From the NCBI GenBank assembly GCA_963757115.1, contig CAVWQV010000003.1:1-64000 (forward strand): DNA of 64,000 bases, written 5' to 3'. Position numbers and translations under genes: made by a program. Source of the stretch: CAVWQV01 sp963757115 (GTDB taxonomy: Bacteria; Pseudomonadota; Alphaproteobacteria; Acetobacterales; Acetobacteraceae). Under the pieces are notes generated by a model that saw only the letters and a program-made list of their open reading frames with translations, made no database searches and had not been told where the DNA came from. Of the stretch, positions 22,463 to 31,300 are shown one piece after another (the stretch's first letter is position 1; every line of letters starts with the position of its first letter).

Positions 22463-24965
22463 ATGGACTTCGCTCCCCGCGTGAAGGCCGTCCTCGGTCC
22501 GACCAACACCGGCAAGACGCATCTGGCGATGGAGCGATTGCTAGCCCATTCGTCCGGGATCATTGGCTTCCCGCTGCGCCTGCTCGCGCGCGAGAACTAC
22601 GACCGGATGGTGGCCCGCAAGGGCGCGCGCCACGTCGCGCTCCTGACCGGGGAGGAGAAAATCGTGCCGCCCGACGCGCGGTGGTTCTCCTGCACCGTGG
22701 AAGCGATGCCGCTCGACCGGCACGCCGAGTTCGTGGCGGTGGACGAGATTCAGCTGTGCGCCGACCCCGACCGCGGGCACGTGTTCACCGACCGGTTGCT
22801 CCACGCGCGCGGGATGGTGGAGACCATGTTCCTGGGCGCGGAAACGATCCGGCCCCTGTTGCATCGCCTGGTCCGGGACGTACAGGTCGAGACCCGGCCG
22901 CGATTGTCGCAGCTCGCCTATGTCGGCCCGGCGAAGCTTTCCAAGCTGCCGCCGCGCAGCGCCGTGGTCGCGTTCTCCGCCGGGGAAGTCTACGCGATCG
23001 CCGAGCTGATCCGCCGCCGCCGGGGCGGGTGCGCGGTGGTGATGGGACGGCTCTCGCCACGCACCCGCAACGCCCAGGTGGCGCTGTATCAGGAGAAGGA
23101 GGTCGACTTTCTGGTCGCGACGGATGCGATCGGCATGGGTCTGAACATGGATGTCGACCATGTGGCCTTCGCCGGCCTCGGCAAGTTCGACGGCCACCGG
23201 CCGCGTCGGCTGACCGCGCCCGAGATCGCGCAGATCGCCGGGCGGGCCGGCCGCGGGATGCGGGATGGCACGTTCGGCACCACGGCGGATTGCCCGCCGC
23301 TCACCGACGAGCTCGCCGCGGCGGTGGAGAACCACAGCTTCGATCCGCTCACGCATCTTTGCTGGCGCAACGGCGAGCTCGACTTCAGCCATGTCGACGC
23401 GCTGCTGGAAACGCTGCTGCAAGCGCCCCCGGCGCCCGGCCTTGTCCGGGGCAACGACGCTTCCGACCTCGAGACCTTGGCGGCGCTGGCGCGCGAGCCC
23501 GCCATCCGCGAGCTGGCGCAAGGCCGATCGCGGGTGCGGTTGCTTTGGGAGGCGTGCCAGATCCCGGATTTCCGCAAGCTGGCCGACGAGACGCATAACC
23601 GCTCTGTGCGCCCGGGTGTTCGACCACGTGGTGCGGGATGGTGCGCTGCCGACCGACTGGCTCGCCGGGCAGATCGCGGCACTCGCCCGCAACGACGGCG
23701 ACATCGACACCCTCATGCAGCGGCTCGCGGGGGTGCGGGTCTGGTCCTACATCGCCGCCCGCGCCGATTGGGTGCGGGACGCCGCGCATTGGCAAGCCAA
23801 GGCGCGCGAAGTGGAGGACCTGCTGTCCGACGCGCTGCATGAACGGCTGACGAGCCGTTTCGTCGACCGCCGCTCGGCGCACCTGCTCCGCCGGCTGGAG
23901 GCGGGCGCCGGAGAAGAGCAGCTGCTTTCCGCCGTCACGCGGCGCGGCGAGATCGTGGTGGAAGGCCACTCGGTCGGCCATGTCGGCGGGTTTCGTTTCT
24001 TCCCGGACCCGCTTGCCGAAGGCGAGGCGCGCAAGCTTGTGCTCCGGGCCGCCCGCCGCGCGCTTCGCGAGGAGATGCCGCGCCGGGTCGCCCGGCTCGA
24101 GGACGCGGACGACGACGCGTTCGCCTGGGACGACGACCAGAAGGTGCGCTGGGACGGCGCCGCCGTAGCCCGCGTCCGGCGCGGGGCCACCGCCCTCCGC
24201 CCGGCAATCGAGGTGCTCGACAGCGAGTTTCTCGACGGGGCGCAGCGCGAGAGGGTGCGGGCGCGCGTGCAGCGCATGGTGGACAGAGCGATCGCCCGCG
24301 ATCTGGCGTCCCTCCTCAGTGCTGCGGATCGTGCCCGGGAGGAGCCGGCCCTGCGGGGCCCGGTCCATCAACTCACCGAAGCGCTTGGGCTGGTTCCGGG
24401 CGCCACGGAGGCGAGCCTGCCTACCGAACTGCGGGCCGCCCTGAAGGCGCTCGGCGTTCGCGCCGGCCGCTTCGCGCTGTTTCTGCCGGCCTTGTTGAAG
24501 CCGCGCCCCGCGGCCATGCGAGCACGCCTTTGGGCCTTGCAGCACGGCTGCCAACCGCCCGCGCTGCCCGCCTCGGGCCTGGTTTCCATCCCGCCGCCGA
24601 CCGATTGGCCGGCCGGGTTCGCCGCCGCGATCGGCTGGATCGAGGCCGGACCGCTGCTGCTGCGGTTGGACATAGCCGAGCGGGTCGCTGCCGAACTCGG
24701 CTATGCGGCGCGACGCCACCCCGTCGCGCTCCCCGATGGACTGGCCTCGCGCTTCTCGGCCCGCGCCGAATTGCTGCCCGTCATCCTGCGTGGGCTCGGC
24801 TTGCGTGTCATCCCCGCAACCACCCTGGCTCCCGGCGTGTACGGGCCGCCGGCGCCGGCGATGGTACTGCCGCTCCGCCGCAAGCGCGTGGCACCACCGG
24901 CTCCCGACTGGCCGGCCCGTGCCGCCTCGGGCCCGTTCGCTGCCTTGGTGGCACTGCGCCGTTGA
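22463..24965 (+). CDS. SUPV3L1/Suv3-like DEAD-box RNA helicase, frame broken once
   Basis: Repaired, this is an 833-residue helicase of the group found across Alphaproteobacteria and related to mitochondrial Suv3. Motif I is GPTNTGKTHLAMERLL, motif II is VDEIQLC, and later motifs include ATDAIGMGLNMDVDHVAF and QIAGRAGRGMRDGTFG. At about 23603 the frame changes by one base: LADETHNR is followed in the next frame by LCARVFDHVVRDG. Removing one T restores NRLCARVFDHV. The C-terminal 450 residues are an alpha-helical part without known motifs. The gene is coupled to the S4 protein that follows. An RNA-unwinding role is inferred from the motifs; substrates are unknown. Confidence 0.9.
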
Positions 24966-24970
24966 CGGCG

Positions 24971-25306
24971 GTGACGGACCACGCCGGGGAGGACAGCCAC
25001 TGGCAGCGGCTGGACAAATGGCTTTGGTGCGCGCGCTTCCTCAAGGCGCGGAGCGATTGCGCGCGGCTGGTGCTCGGCGGGCGGGTCCGGATCAACCGGC
25101 AGCCCACGGACAAGCCGCACGCGCGACTTCGCGCGGGCGACGTGCTCACGGTGCCGTTGCGCGATGATGTCCGGGTCGTTCGCGTCCTGGCGCTCGCGCA
25201 TCGGCGCGGTCCGGCCCCGGAGGCGCGCGGGCTGTACGAGGAAGTTCACGACCCGTCGCCCTTGTCTTGCGCCGCAGCAGAATCATCGGCATATCGCCGG
25301 GCCTAG
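24971..25306 (+). CDS. S4-domain RNA-binding protein, HslR-like
   Basis: A protein of about 111 residues with an S4 RNA-binding domain: QRLDKWLWCARFLKARSDCA, then LVLGGRVRINRQPTDKPHAR and GDVLTVPLRDDVRVVRV. It resembles the heat-shock protein Hsp15 (HslR), which binds free 50S subunits carrying nascent chains. The start is unsure: GTG at 24971 is used here, but a TTG at 24962 overlaps the helicase stop as TTGA and is also possible. Neighbours on both sides, the helicase and FdxA, are the usual ones in Alphaproteobacteria, which supports the call. Confidence 0.88.
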   Translation: MTDHAGEDSHWQRLDKWLWCARFLKARSDCARLVLGGRVRINRQPTDKPHARLRAGDVLTVPLRDDVRVVRVLALAHRRGPAPEARGLYEEVHDPSPLSCAAAESSAYRRA

Positions 25307-25360
25307 CCGGGCGGCCGCTGCCCGCTCCGGCGCCGATCCATGCCCCTCTGGGAGTCGCCG

Positions 25361-25693
25361 ATGACCTACGTGGTCACCGAGAACTGCATCCGCTGCAAGT
25401 ACATGGACTGCGTCGAGGTTTGTCCCGTCGACTGCTTTTACGTCGGCGAGAACATGCTGGTCATCCACCCCGACGAATGCATCGACTGCGGTGTGTGCGA
25501 GCCGGAATGCCCCGCCGAAGCCATCGTGCCGGACAGCGACGACCGCGCCGCCGCCTGGCTCGAGCAGAACCGCACCTATTCGACGCAATGGCCGAATATC
25601 ACCCGCAAGGGCGAGCCACCGGCGGATGCCGACGAGTGGAAGGACAAGCCGGATAAAGGTGAACTGTTTTCTCCGGAACCCGGGACACCCTGA
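25361..25693 (+). CDS. fdxA: Seven-iron ferredoxin FdxA
   Basis: A ferredoxin of 110 residues with one 3Fe-4S and one 4Fe-4S cluster. The cluster ligands are visible in NCIRCKYMDCVEVCPVDCFY and in ECIDCGVCEPECPAEAI, where the first set shows the spacing of 7Fe ferredoxins. The C-terminal extension after residue 60 (AWLEQNRTYSTQWPNITRKG) is standard for FdxA. The ATG at 25361 directly precedes TYVVTENC, the normal start, so the in-frame ATG at 25340 is rejected. It is an electron carrier in the cytoplasm. Its place between the S4 protein and a CarD gene is conserved. Confidence 0.95.
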   Translation: MTYVVTENCIRCKYMDCVEVCPVDCFYVGENMLVIHPDECIDCGVCEPECPAEAIVPDSDDRAAAWLEQNRTYSTQWPNITRKGEPPADADEWKDKPDKGELFSPEPGTP

Positions 25694-25882
25694 GTGGTTC
25701 GGGCGGCGCTTGCAGCCCGGTGACGTCGCACCCATTCTGTGTTAGGGTCCTAAGATGGACCAGCGGCGCCGCGGGCAACCGACGGCCCTCCTCCTAGACC
25801 CCGATCGGGCGGGCTGACGGTAGCGTCAAGGTGCGCGCGCCTTCGCTGAGCCTGTCGCCCGAATCGCAAAAAGGGATACAAG

Positions 25883-26878
25883 GTGTCGAGAATGAAGGCG
25901 TCCTCTGCATCAGTGGTTGCAAGCCGAACTGACGACACACCGGCGTTATCGACCGGCAAGAGCGACGGCAAGCCGGTCAATGCCAAGGCGGCGGCCGCCA
26001 AGAAGCCACCCGCCGCCCAGGCAGCGAGTGCGAAGCCGGCAGTGAGGGTCGCGGAGATCACCCCCAGCGAGACTCCGGAGCTGGAGCGGCTGGATGTTGA
26101 GCAGGCGGAAGCAGGAAGTGGGACGAGCGGCATGGCGGTCGCGGAGGCGTCGCCGGAGCCGCTCCAGGTCGGCGAGGCGCCGGCTCCCGTTCCGTCAGCG
26201 GCAAGCGGCGATCCGGACACCGAGATTCTGGCCAGCACCGAAGAGCCTCCGCTTTCGGACCCCTCCGAGGACCGCAACCCCGAACCGGTCGAATCATCCG
26301 CTTCGACCGTAGTCGGGGCCGTTGGCAGGAGCGCGGGAGACGCGGGCGGCCGTTTTCAGGCGCCCGCACCGCGTCCTTTGGCCAAGGCCGAGACATTCGT
26401 CGAGGGAGACCATGTGGTTTACCCGACGCACGGCGTCGGGAAGGTCGAGCGGATTGCCGTGGAGGACATCGCCGGGCACAGGCTGGAACTGATCCACATC
26501 ACGTTCGAAGAAAACCGGATGACCTTACGCGTTCCGGTCGCAAAGGCGCGCAGCGCCGGGCTGCGGAAGCTTGCCACCCGCAAGATGTTCGACGAGGCGC
26601 TGGGCGTCCTCAAGGGCCGCGCCCGGATCAAGCGGACCATGTGGTCCCGCCGGGCGCAGGAATACGAGGCCAAGATCAACTCGGGGGACCCGCTCGCGAT
26701 CGCCGAGGTGGTCCGCGACCTGCACCGAAACGCGGGTCAGCCCGACCAGAGCTTTTCCGAGCGGCAGATCTACGAACAGGCGATGGACCGGCTGGCTGCC
26801 GAGCTCGCGGCACTCGACCAGACAGACAAGACCGCCGCCGCGACCAAGCTCGCCGAGTTCTTAAACACGGTCGGTTAG
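25883..26878 (+). CDS. CarD-family transcription regulator with a long N-terminal extension
   Basis: The product of 331 residues has a CarD/CdnL-like domain in its second half: GDHVVYPTHGVGKVERI is the RNA-polymerase-interacting Tudor-like start, followed by LRVPVAKARSAGLRKL and a helical DNA-contacting part with RRAQEYEAKINSGDPLAIAE. Such proteins bind RNA polymerase beta and stabilise open promoters, often at rRNA genes. The first 165 residues are rich in Ala, Ser, Pro, Glu and Lys and look disordered; usual CarD proteins are 160-190 residues. The start shown is GTG at 25883; an ATG at 25892 is equally possible. It is close to fdxA and in the same direction. Confidence 0.9.
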   Translation: MSRMKASSASVVASRTDDTPALSTGKSDGKPVNAKAAAAKKPPAAQAASAKPAVRVAEITPSETPELERLDVEQAEAGSGTSGMAVAEASPEPLQVGEAPAPVPSAASGDPDTEILASTEEPPLSDPSEDRNPEPVESSASTVVGAVGRSAGDAGGRFQAPAPRPLAKAETFVEGDHVVYPTHGVGKVERIAVEDIAGHRLELIHITFEENRMTLRVPVAKARSAGLRKLATRKMFDEALGVLKGRARIKRTMWSRRAQEYEAKINSGDPLAIAEVVRDLHRNAGQPDQSFSERQIYEQAMDRLAAELAALDQTDKTAAATKLAEFLNTVG

Positions 26879-26901
26879 CTCCGAAGGGCGAGCGGCCCGG
26901 C

Positions 26902-27936
26902 TCAGCGCTCCGCGAGCCGAAGCACGCGCAAGAAGTTGCCGCTCCAGAAGGCGGCGATTTCTTCCCGGCTATAGCCCCGCCGGGCCAGCTCGGCCGTGAG
27001 GTTGGCACTCTCGCCGGCGTCGTTCCAGCCGGAGAAGTAGCCGCCTCCGTCGAAATCCGACGATATCCCGACATGCGCGACGCCGATGCGTCGCACGACG
27101 TAATCGATATGGTCGACGTAGTCCGCCACCGTGACTGCGTCCGGTTTGGCTTTGGGCTTGAGAAACGCGGAAACTGCGGTGATCTGCACCACCCCGCCCA
27201 CCTTGCCCAGCACGTCGAGCTGTTCGTCATCGAGGTTGCGCGGATGATCGCACAAGGCGCGCACACAGGAATGCGTCGCGACCACCGGCGTCTCCGACAA
27301 CGCCGCCGCTTGCAGCATCGCCGTCTTCGAGACGTGCGACACGTCGACCAGCATTCCCAGACGGTTCAGCTCGCCCACCGCCTCGCGCCCGAGCGGGCTG
27401 AGGCCACCGTGCTCGGCTTCTGCATCGTCGAATTCCTTGCGTGCAATGGCGGAATCGGCAAGCGCGTTGTGGCCGTTGTGCGTCAAGGTCAGGTAGCAAG
27501 CCCCACGCTCGCGAAACGCGGCGAGCCGTGTCAGATCCTGCCCCATCGCGAAGCCGTTCTCGACCACTGGGACGACCCCTATGGCACCGTCGCGCCAAGC
27601 GGCTTCGATCGCTCCGGCGGTGGATGTCACCCTCGCCTCGATCCCGTTCGCCGCCCGGCCCGTGCCCTGGATCGTGTCGAGCATGGCGATGGCACGGTCG
27701 AACGCCGCCTGTTCCGTTTCCGGTGAGCGGCGTTCTTGCGGCACGTAGGCAGCGAAGCAGCCCGCCGCGAGGCCGCCCCGTCGCATCTTCGGGAAATCGA
27801 CCCGGCGCTTGCCGTCTTCAAACGGGTCGGAACCGTCCGGCCAGGGTATGTCGATATGGGAATCAAGCGCCAAGAGGCTTCGATGCAGCGCGTCGACATC
27901 GTCGGGGAGTGCGTGGGTCACGTCCCATATTCCCAC
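26902..27936 (-). CDS. Membrane dipeptidase-like peptidase M19
   Basis: About 344 residues of a zinc dipeptidase of the M19 (renal dipeptidase) family. The first metal pair is in LDSHIDIPW, the bridging glutamate is in VPVVENGF, and further ligands are in LTHNGHN and HVSKTAML and VATHSCVRALCDHPRN. It ends with HVGISSDFDGGG, typical for the family. The start is uncertain because the frame runs back into holC; the GTG at 27936, just before GIWDVTHALPDD, is the first reasonable choice. It hydrolyses dipeptides, including those with a D-residue at the C-terminus in related enzymes. It follows holC by about 50 bases on the same strand. Confidence 0.9.
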   Translation of the reverse strand: MGIWDVTHALPDDVDALHRSLLALDSHIDIPWPDGSDPFEDGKRRVDFPKMRRGGLAAGCFAAYVPQERRSPETEQAAFDRAIAMLDTIQGTGRAANGIEARVTSTAGAIEAAWRDGAIGVVPVVENGFAMGQDLTRLAAFRERGACYLTLTHNGHNALADSAIARKEFDDAEAEHGGLSPLGREAVGELNRLGMLVDVSHVSKTAMLQAAALSETPVVATHSCVRALCDHPRNLDDEQLDVLGKVGGVVQITAVSAFLKPKAKPDAVTVADYVDHIDYVVRRIGVAHVGISSDFDGGGYFSGWNDAGESANLTAELARRGYSREEIAAFWSGNFLRVLRLAER

Positions 27937-27983
27937 CCGGTCCGGCTCAATCGCAAGGGGTGGTGCGCTGAGCAGTTGCCGGT

Positions 27984-28427
27984 TCAGGCGCTTCTCTCCC
28001 AGCCACGGGCCCCTTGCTGCCAGTAGGTCAGGGCGTGGCCCGCGGCGCGGGCGAGCCGCCAGCGTGCCCGCGCCGCTTCCACCCGCAAGGGCTCGTTGCC
28101 GTCGAACAAGTCGAACACGCGCTCGAACCGGTCCAGCCGTGCAGCAGCGCCGTCTACCAGGAACAGGAACGTCCCGCCGTTCGGGGCCTCGTCGGTGGTC
28201 GTGAGCCAGATCGGCTGGAGGTCGGCATCCCCGTCGCGCGCGGTGCCGTGCGGGAGCCAGTCGGGTTCCCGGCTGGCCCAAAGCGCTTCATCAAGCGCAG
28301 TCACGGTGGCCTCGTCGCCGCACAACACCACCGCCCGCCGGCCGGCAGCCAGGGTGCGGCCGAGCAGTTGGGGCAGTGCTTGGCCGACCGTGGCGCGGGT
28401 CAGATGATAGAAGCCGATCTCGGCCAT
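27984..28427 (-). CDS. holC: DNA polymerase III chi subunit
   Basis: A 147-residue subunit of the clamp-loader complex, which links it to single-stranded DNA-binding protein. The family pattern is present: EIGFYHLTRATVGQALPQLL, RAVVLCGDE, WASREPDWLPHGTA and PIWLTTTDEAPNGGTFLFLV. The length is right. It lies 17 bases behind pepA on the same strand, a pairing common in Proteobacteria. Confidence 0.94.
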   Translation of the reverse strand: MAEIGFYHLTRATVGQALPQLLGRTLAAGRRAVVLCGDEATVTALDEALWASREPDWLPHGTARDGDADLQPIWLTTTDEAPNGGTFLFLVDGAAARLDRFERVFDLFDGNEPLRVEAARARWRLARAAGHALTYWQQGARGWERSA

Positions 28428-28444
28428 GCGCGGACCACGACAGC

Positions 28445-29917
28445 TCAGCGCTCGTAATGCGCCGCCACCAGCTGATCGAGCAGCCGCACGCCGAACGCCG
28501 TCGCACCCTTCGGCCGGGTCGGTGCGTCCTTGGACGACCAGGCGGTGCCGGCGATGTCGAGATGCGCCCAGGGCTTGCCGTTGACGAAGCGCTTGATGAA
28601 CTGCGCCCCGGTGATGGAGCCCGCGGGCCGGCCGCCAACGTTCTTCATGTCGGCGATCTCAGACTTGATCTGCCGGTCGTATTCGTCGCCGAGCGGCATC
28701 CGCCACAGCTTCTCGTTGGTCTCGATGCCCGCAGCGAGCAGCTTTCCGGCCAGCGCCTCGTCATTGCTGAACAGGCCGGCGTGCTCATGACCGAGGCCGA
28801 CGATGATCGCGCCCGTCAGCGTCGCGAGATCGACCATAAACGCGGGGTCAAAGCGCTGCTGGCAATACCACAGCAGGTCGGCCAGCACGAGGCGGCCCTC
28901 CGCATCCGTGTTGATCACCTCGATCGTTTGGCCGGACAAGCTCCGCACCACGTCGCCCGGACGCTGTGCGGTGGCGGAGGGCATGTTCTCCACCAGACCG
29001 ACAAGGCCGATCACGTCGGCGCGCGCCTTGCGTCCGGCAAGCGCGGCCATCAGGCCGATCACGGCCCCTGCCCCCGCCATGTCCCACTTCATGTCCTCCA
29101 TGCCGGCGGCGGGCTTGATGCTGATACCGCCGGTGTCGAACGTGACGCCCTTGCCAACGAAGGCGAGCGGCTTGCCACCCTCCGCGCTGTCCCCGCCGCG
29201 CCAGCGCATGACCACCACGCGCGGCTCATTGGCGCTGCCTTGCGACACGCCGAGCAACGCCCGGAAGCCAAGTTCGGTGAGTTCGACCGGACCGAGCACC
29301 TCCACCTCAACGCCGAGATCGCGCAGTCCCTCGCAGCGACCGGCCATCTCGGCAGGATTGAGGATGTTGGCCGGCTCGCTCACTAGGTCGCGGGACAGGA
29401 ACACGCCATTGGCGACGCCCACACGCGGCACGAAGGCGACACTCGCGGCCTCGTGCTCGTCGGTGAGGATCTGCAGCCCGGAAAGCCGTGGTTTGTCTTC
29501 CGGTTTCTCGTGCGTGCGGTAGCGGTCAAAGCGGTAGAAGCGCAGCGCCGCCCCCAGCGCGACGTCCGCGGCCTGCTCAGCGTCCAACCCGTCGGCCGCG
29601 ATCGCCGCCGCCGTTTCCCGCCGCAGGCTGGCCATGGCATGGCCGCCGGCCTCCTCCAAGCCGCGGCGGGTCAGCTCTTCCCGCTTGCCGAGCCCGACAG
29701 CCACGACCCGCGCAAGCCCGGCACCGGGCGCCAGGATGGAGCATGTCTTGCCCTTGCGGCCGGTAAACTCGTCGGCCTCAAACGCCCGGGTGATCGCGCC
29801 GCCCGTCGCCTCGTCGGCCTGCGCGCCGAGACCCGCCGGTCGCTCACCTTCCGCGATCAGCAGCACGAGGGTGTTGGCGCGCGGCAGGACGGGCTCGGCG
29901 AAGGCAATGTCCAACAT
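28445..29917 (-). CDS. pepA: Leucyl aminopeptidase PepA
   Basis: A 490-residue cytosol aminopeptidase of the M17 family with two metal ions. The C-terminal catalytic domain holds FVGKGVTFDTGGISIKPAA with the metal-binding Lys and Asp, KWDMAGAGAVIG, and the family signature NTDAEGRLVLADLL with the second metal pair. The N-terminal part from LDIAFAEP to about 170 is the variable domain. The start at 29917 was chosen because the upstream extension in the open frame is not conserved. It is divergent from the TsaC gene, with 91 bases between them, so that gap must hold both promoters. It releases N-terminal residues from peptides. Confidence 0.96.
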   Translation of the reverse strand: MLDIAFAEPVLPRANTLVLLIAEGERPAGLGAQADEATGGAITRAFEADEFTGRKGKTCSILAPGAGLARVVAVGLGKREELTRRGLEEAGGHAMASLRRETAAAIAADGLDAEQAADVALGAALRFYRFDRYRTHEKPEDKPRLSGLQILTDEHEAASVAFVPRVGVANGVFLSRDLVSEPANILNPAEMAGRCEGLRDLGVEVEVLGPVELTELGFRALLGVSQGSANEPRVVVMRWRGGDSAEGGKPLAFVGKGVTFDTGGISIKPAAGMEDMKWDMAGAGAVIGLMAALAGRKARADVIGLVGLVENMPSATAQRPGDVVRSLSGQTIEVINTDAEGRLVLADLLWYCQQRFDPAFMVDLATLTGAIIVGLGHEHAGLFSNDEALAGKLLAAGIETNEKLWRMPLGDEYDRQIKSEIADMKNVGGRPAGSITGAQFIKRFVNGKPWAHLDIAGTAWSSKDAPTRPKGATAFGVRLLDQLVAAHYER

Positions 29918-30008
29918 GAGCTGTGCGTCTTCCCGTTCGGTGTGACTGCGGTTGTAGCAGCCCGCCTCCGCTTTGCCATAATCCCGACACCGCCCTATCA
30001 CCCGAGCC

Positions 30009-31008
30009 ATGCCGGACGCCACCGAGACCGCGCTGCTCGTCGCCGACCCTGACGGGATCGCGCGCGCGGCGGCGATGCTCCGAGCGGGCGCGCTGGTCGC
30101 GTTCGGCACGGAAACCGTCTACGGGCTCGGCGCCGACGCGACGGATGCTCGCGCGGTTGCGTGCGTCTTCGCGGCCAAGGGCCGGCCACACTTCAATCCG
30201 CTGATTTGCCACTATCCGGACGCCGACGGCGTTTTCGAGCATGTTCAAGGCGGGGCCGCTTCGCGCTTGTTGGCCGCGCACTGCTGGCCGGGCCCGCTCA
30301 CCCTGGTGCTGCCGCGCACGCCGCAATGCCCGGTCGCGTTGCTCGCGGGCGCGGGTCTCGACACGCTGGCGGTTCGCGTGCCGGCGCACCCCCCTGCCCT
30401 TGCGCTGCTCCGGGGCGTCGGCCGACCCGTTGCCGCGCCCTCGGCCAACCGGTCGGGCGGCGTCAGCCCGACGACGGCGGCGCATGTGCTTGACGGGCTC
30501 GGCGGCCGGATTGCGGCGGTGCTGGACTGCGGGCCGTGCCAGGTCGGGATCGAGTTCCACGGTGCTCGACCTGACGGGGCCACGGCCGTTCCTGCTCCGG
30601 CCAGGGGGCACGACGACGGAAACGATCGAAGCGCTGGTCGGGCCGGTCGGCCGCCCAATCCCCCTAAGCAGGGCGGCGAGTGCAAGAACCTTGCGCTCCC
30701 CAGGCCTCCTCGCCTCGCATTACGCACCGAGCCTGCCCGTCCGCCTCCGCGCAGCGAAGGTCGGCGCGGACGAGGCGTTGCTGGCCTTCGGTTCACCCCT
30801 TTCGGGCGCGGGCGCCACCTACAACCTGAGCCCCGGAGCCGATCTGACCGAGGCAGCGTCCCGCCTGTTCGACGGTCTCCGCGCGCTCGACCTGATCGGC
30901 CGGTCCCGCGGCTTGCGCGGGATCGCCGCCATGCCGGTTCCCGCACCGGGCCTCGGCGCCGCGATCAACGACCGCCTGGAGCGGGCAGCCGCGCCGCGCG
31001 ATCAGTAG
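30009..31008 (+). CDS. tsaC: Threonylcarbamoyl-AMP synthase, Sua5 type, frame broken once
   Basis: This enzyme makes threonylcarbamoyl-AMP for the t6A modification of tRNA. The YrdC domain has FGTETVYGLGADATD, GRPHFNPLICHY, HCWPGPLTLVLPR and APSANRSGGVSPTT. A second domain follows: SPGLLASHYAPSLPVRL is the Sua5 linker. The frame breaks at 30555-30556, where GIE is followed in the next frame by STVLDLTG; removal of one T restores GIESTVLDLTG, the family motif. With repair the length is 332 residues, normal for Sua5. This gene is essential in most bacteria, which argues for a sequence error. It is divergent from pepA. Confidence 0.92.
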
Positions 31009-31202
31009 CCGACGTTGTTGGCGAGGTGCTCGCGCCAGCTCTTCGAGGCCGCCGGTTCGAACGGCTTGCCGGTTTCGGTGTCGAAGATCTCAGGCTCGCA
31101 GTCCGGCTGCTCCTTCAACGCCGCGCGCACATGCTCGAGCGCCTGCTCCGAGGTGTCGTACGTGGCAACGGCACGGCTCTCGATGCGGACTTCGTACGGC
31201 AT
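31002..31202 (-). CDS. Small conserved hypothetical protein
   Basis: A small protein of 66 residues, starting MPYEVRIESRAVATYDTSEQ and ending KSWREHLANNVGY. It is charged, without a membrane segment or signal, and its composition and codon use look coding. I do not recognise a named family. It converges on the tsaC gene, whose last bases it overlaps, and is divergent from the FAD-dependent dehydrogenase gene. Confidence 0.6.
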   Translation of the reverse strand: MPYEVRIESRAVATYDTSEQALEHVRAALKEQPDCEPEIFDTETGKPFEPAASKSWREHLANNVGY

Positions 31203-31300
31203 GATCGCCCCCCATCTATTGCGAGACGGTAAAGCCCGGCCGGCGCCGCGGTTGCCTTGACCGAGGGTGACGCGAGGATAGCCTACCGCTGGAGAAACCC

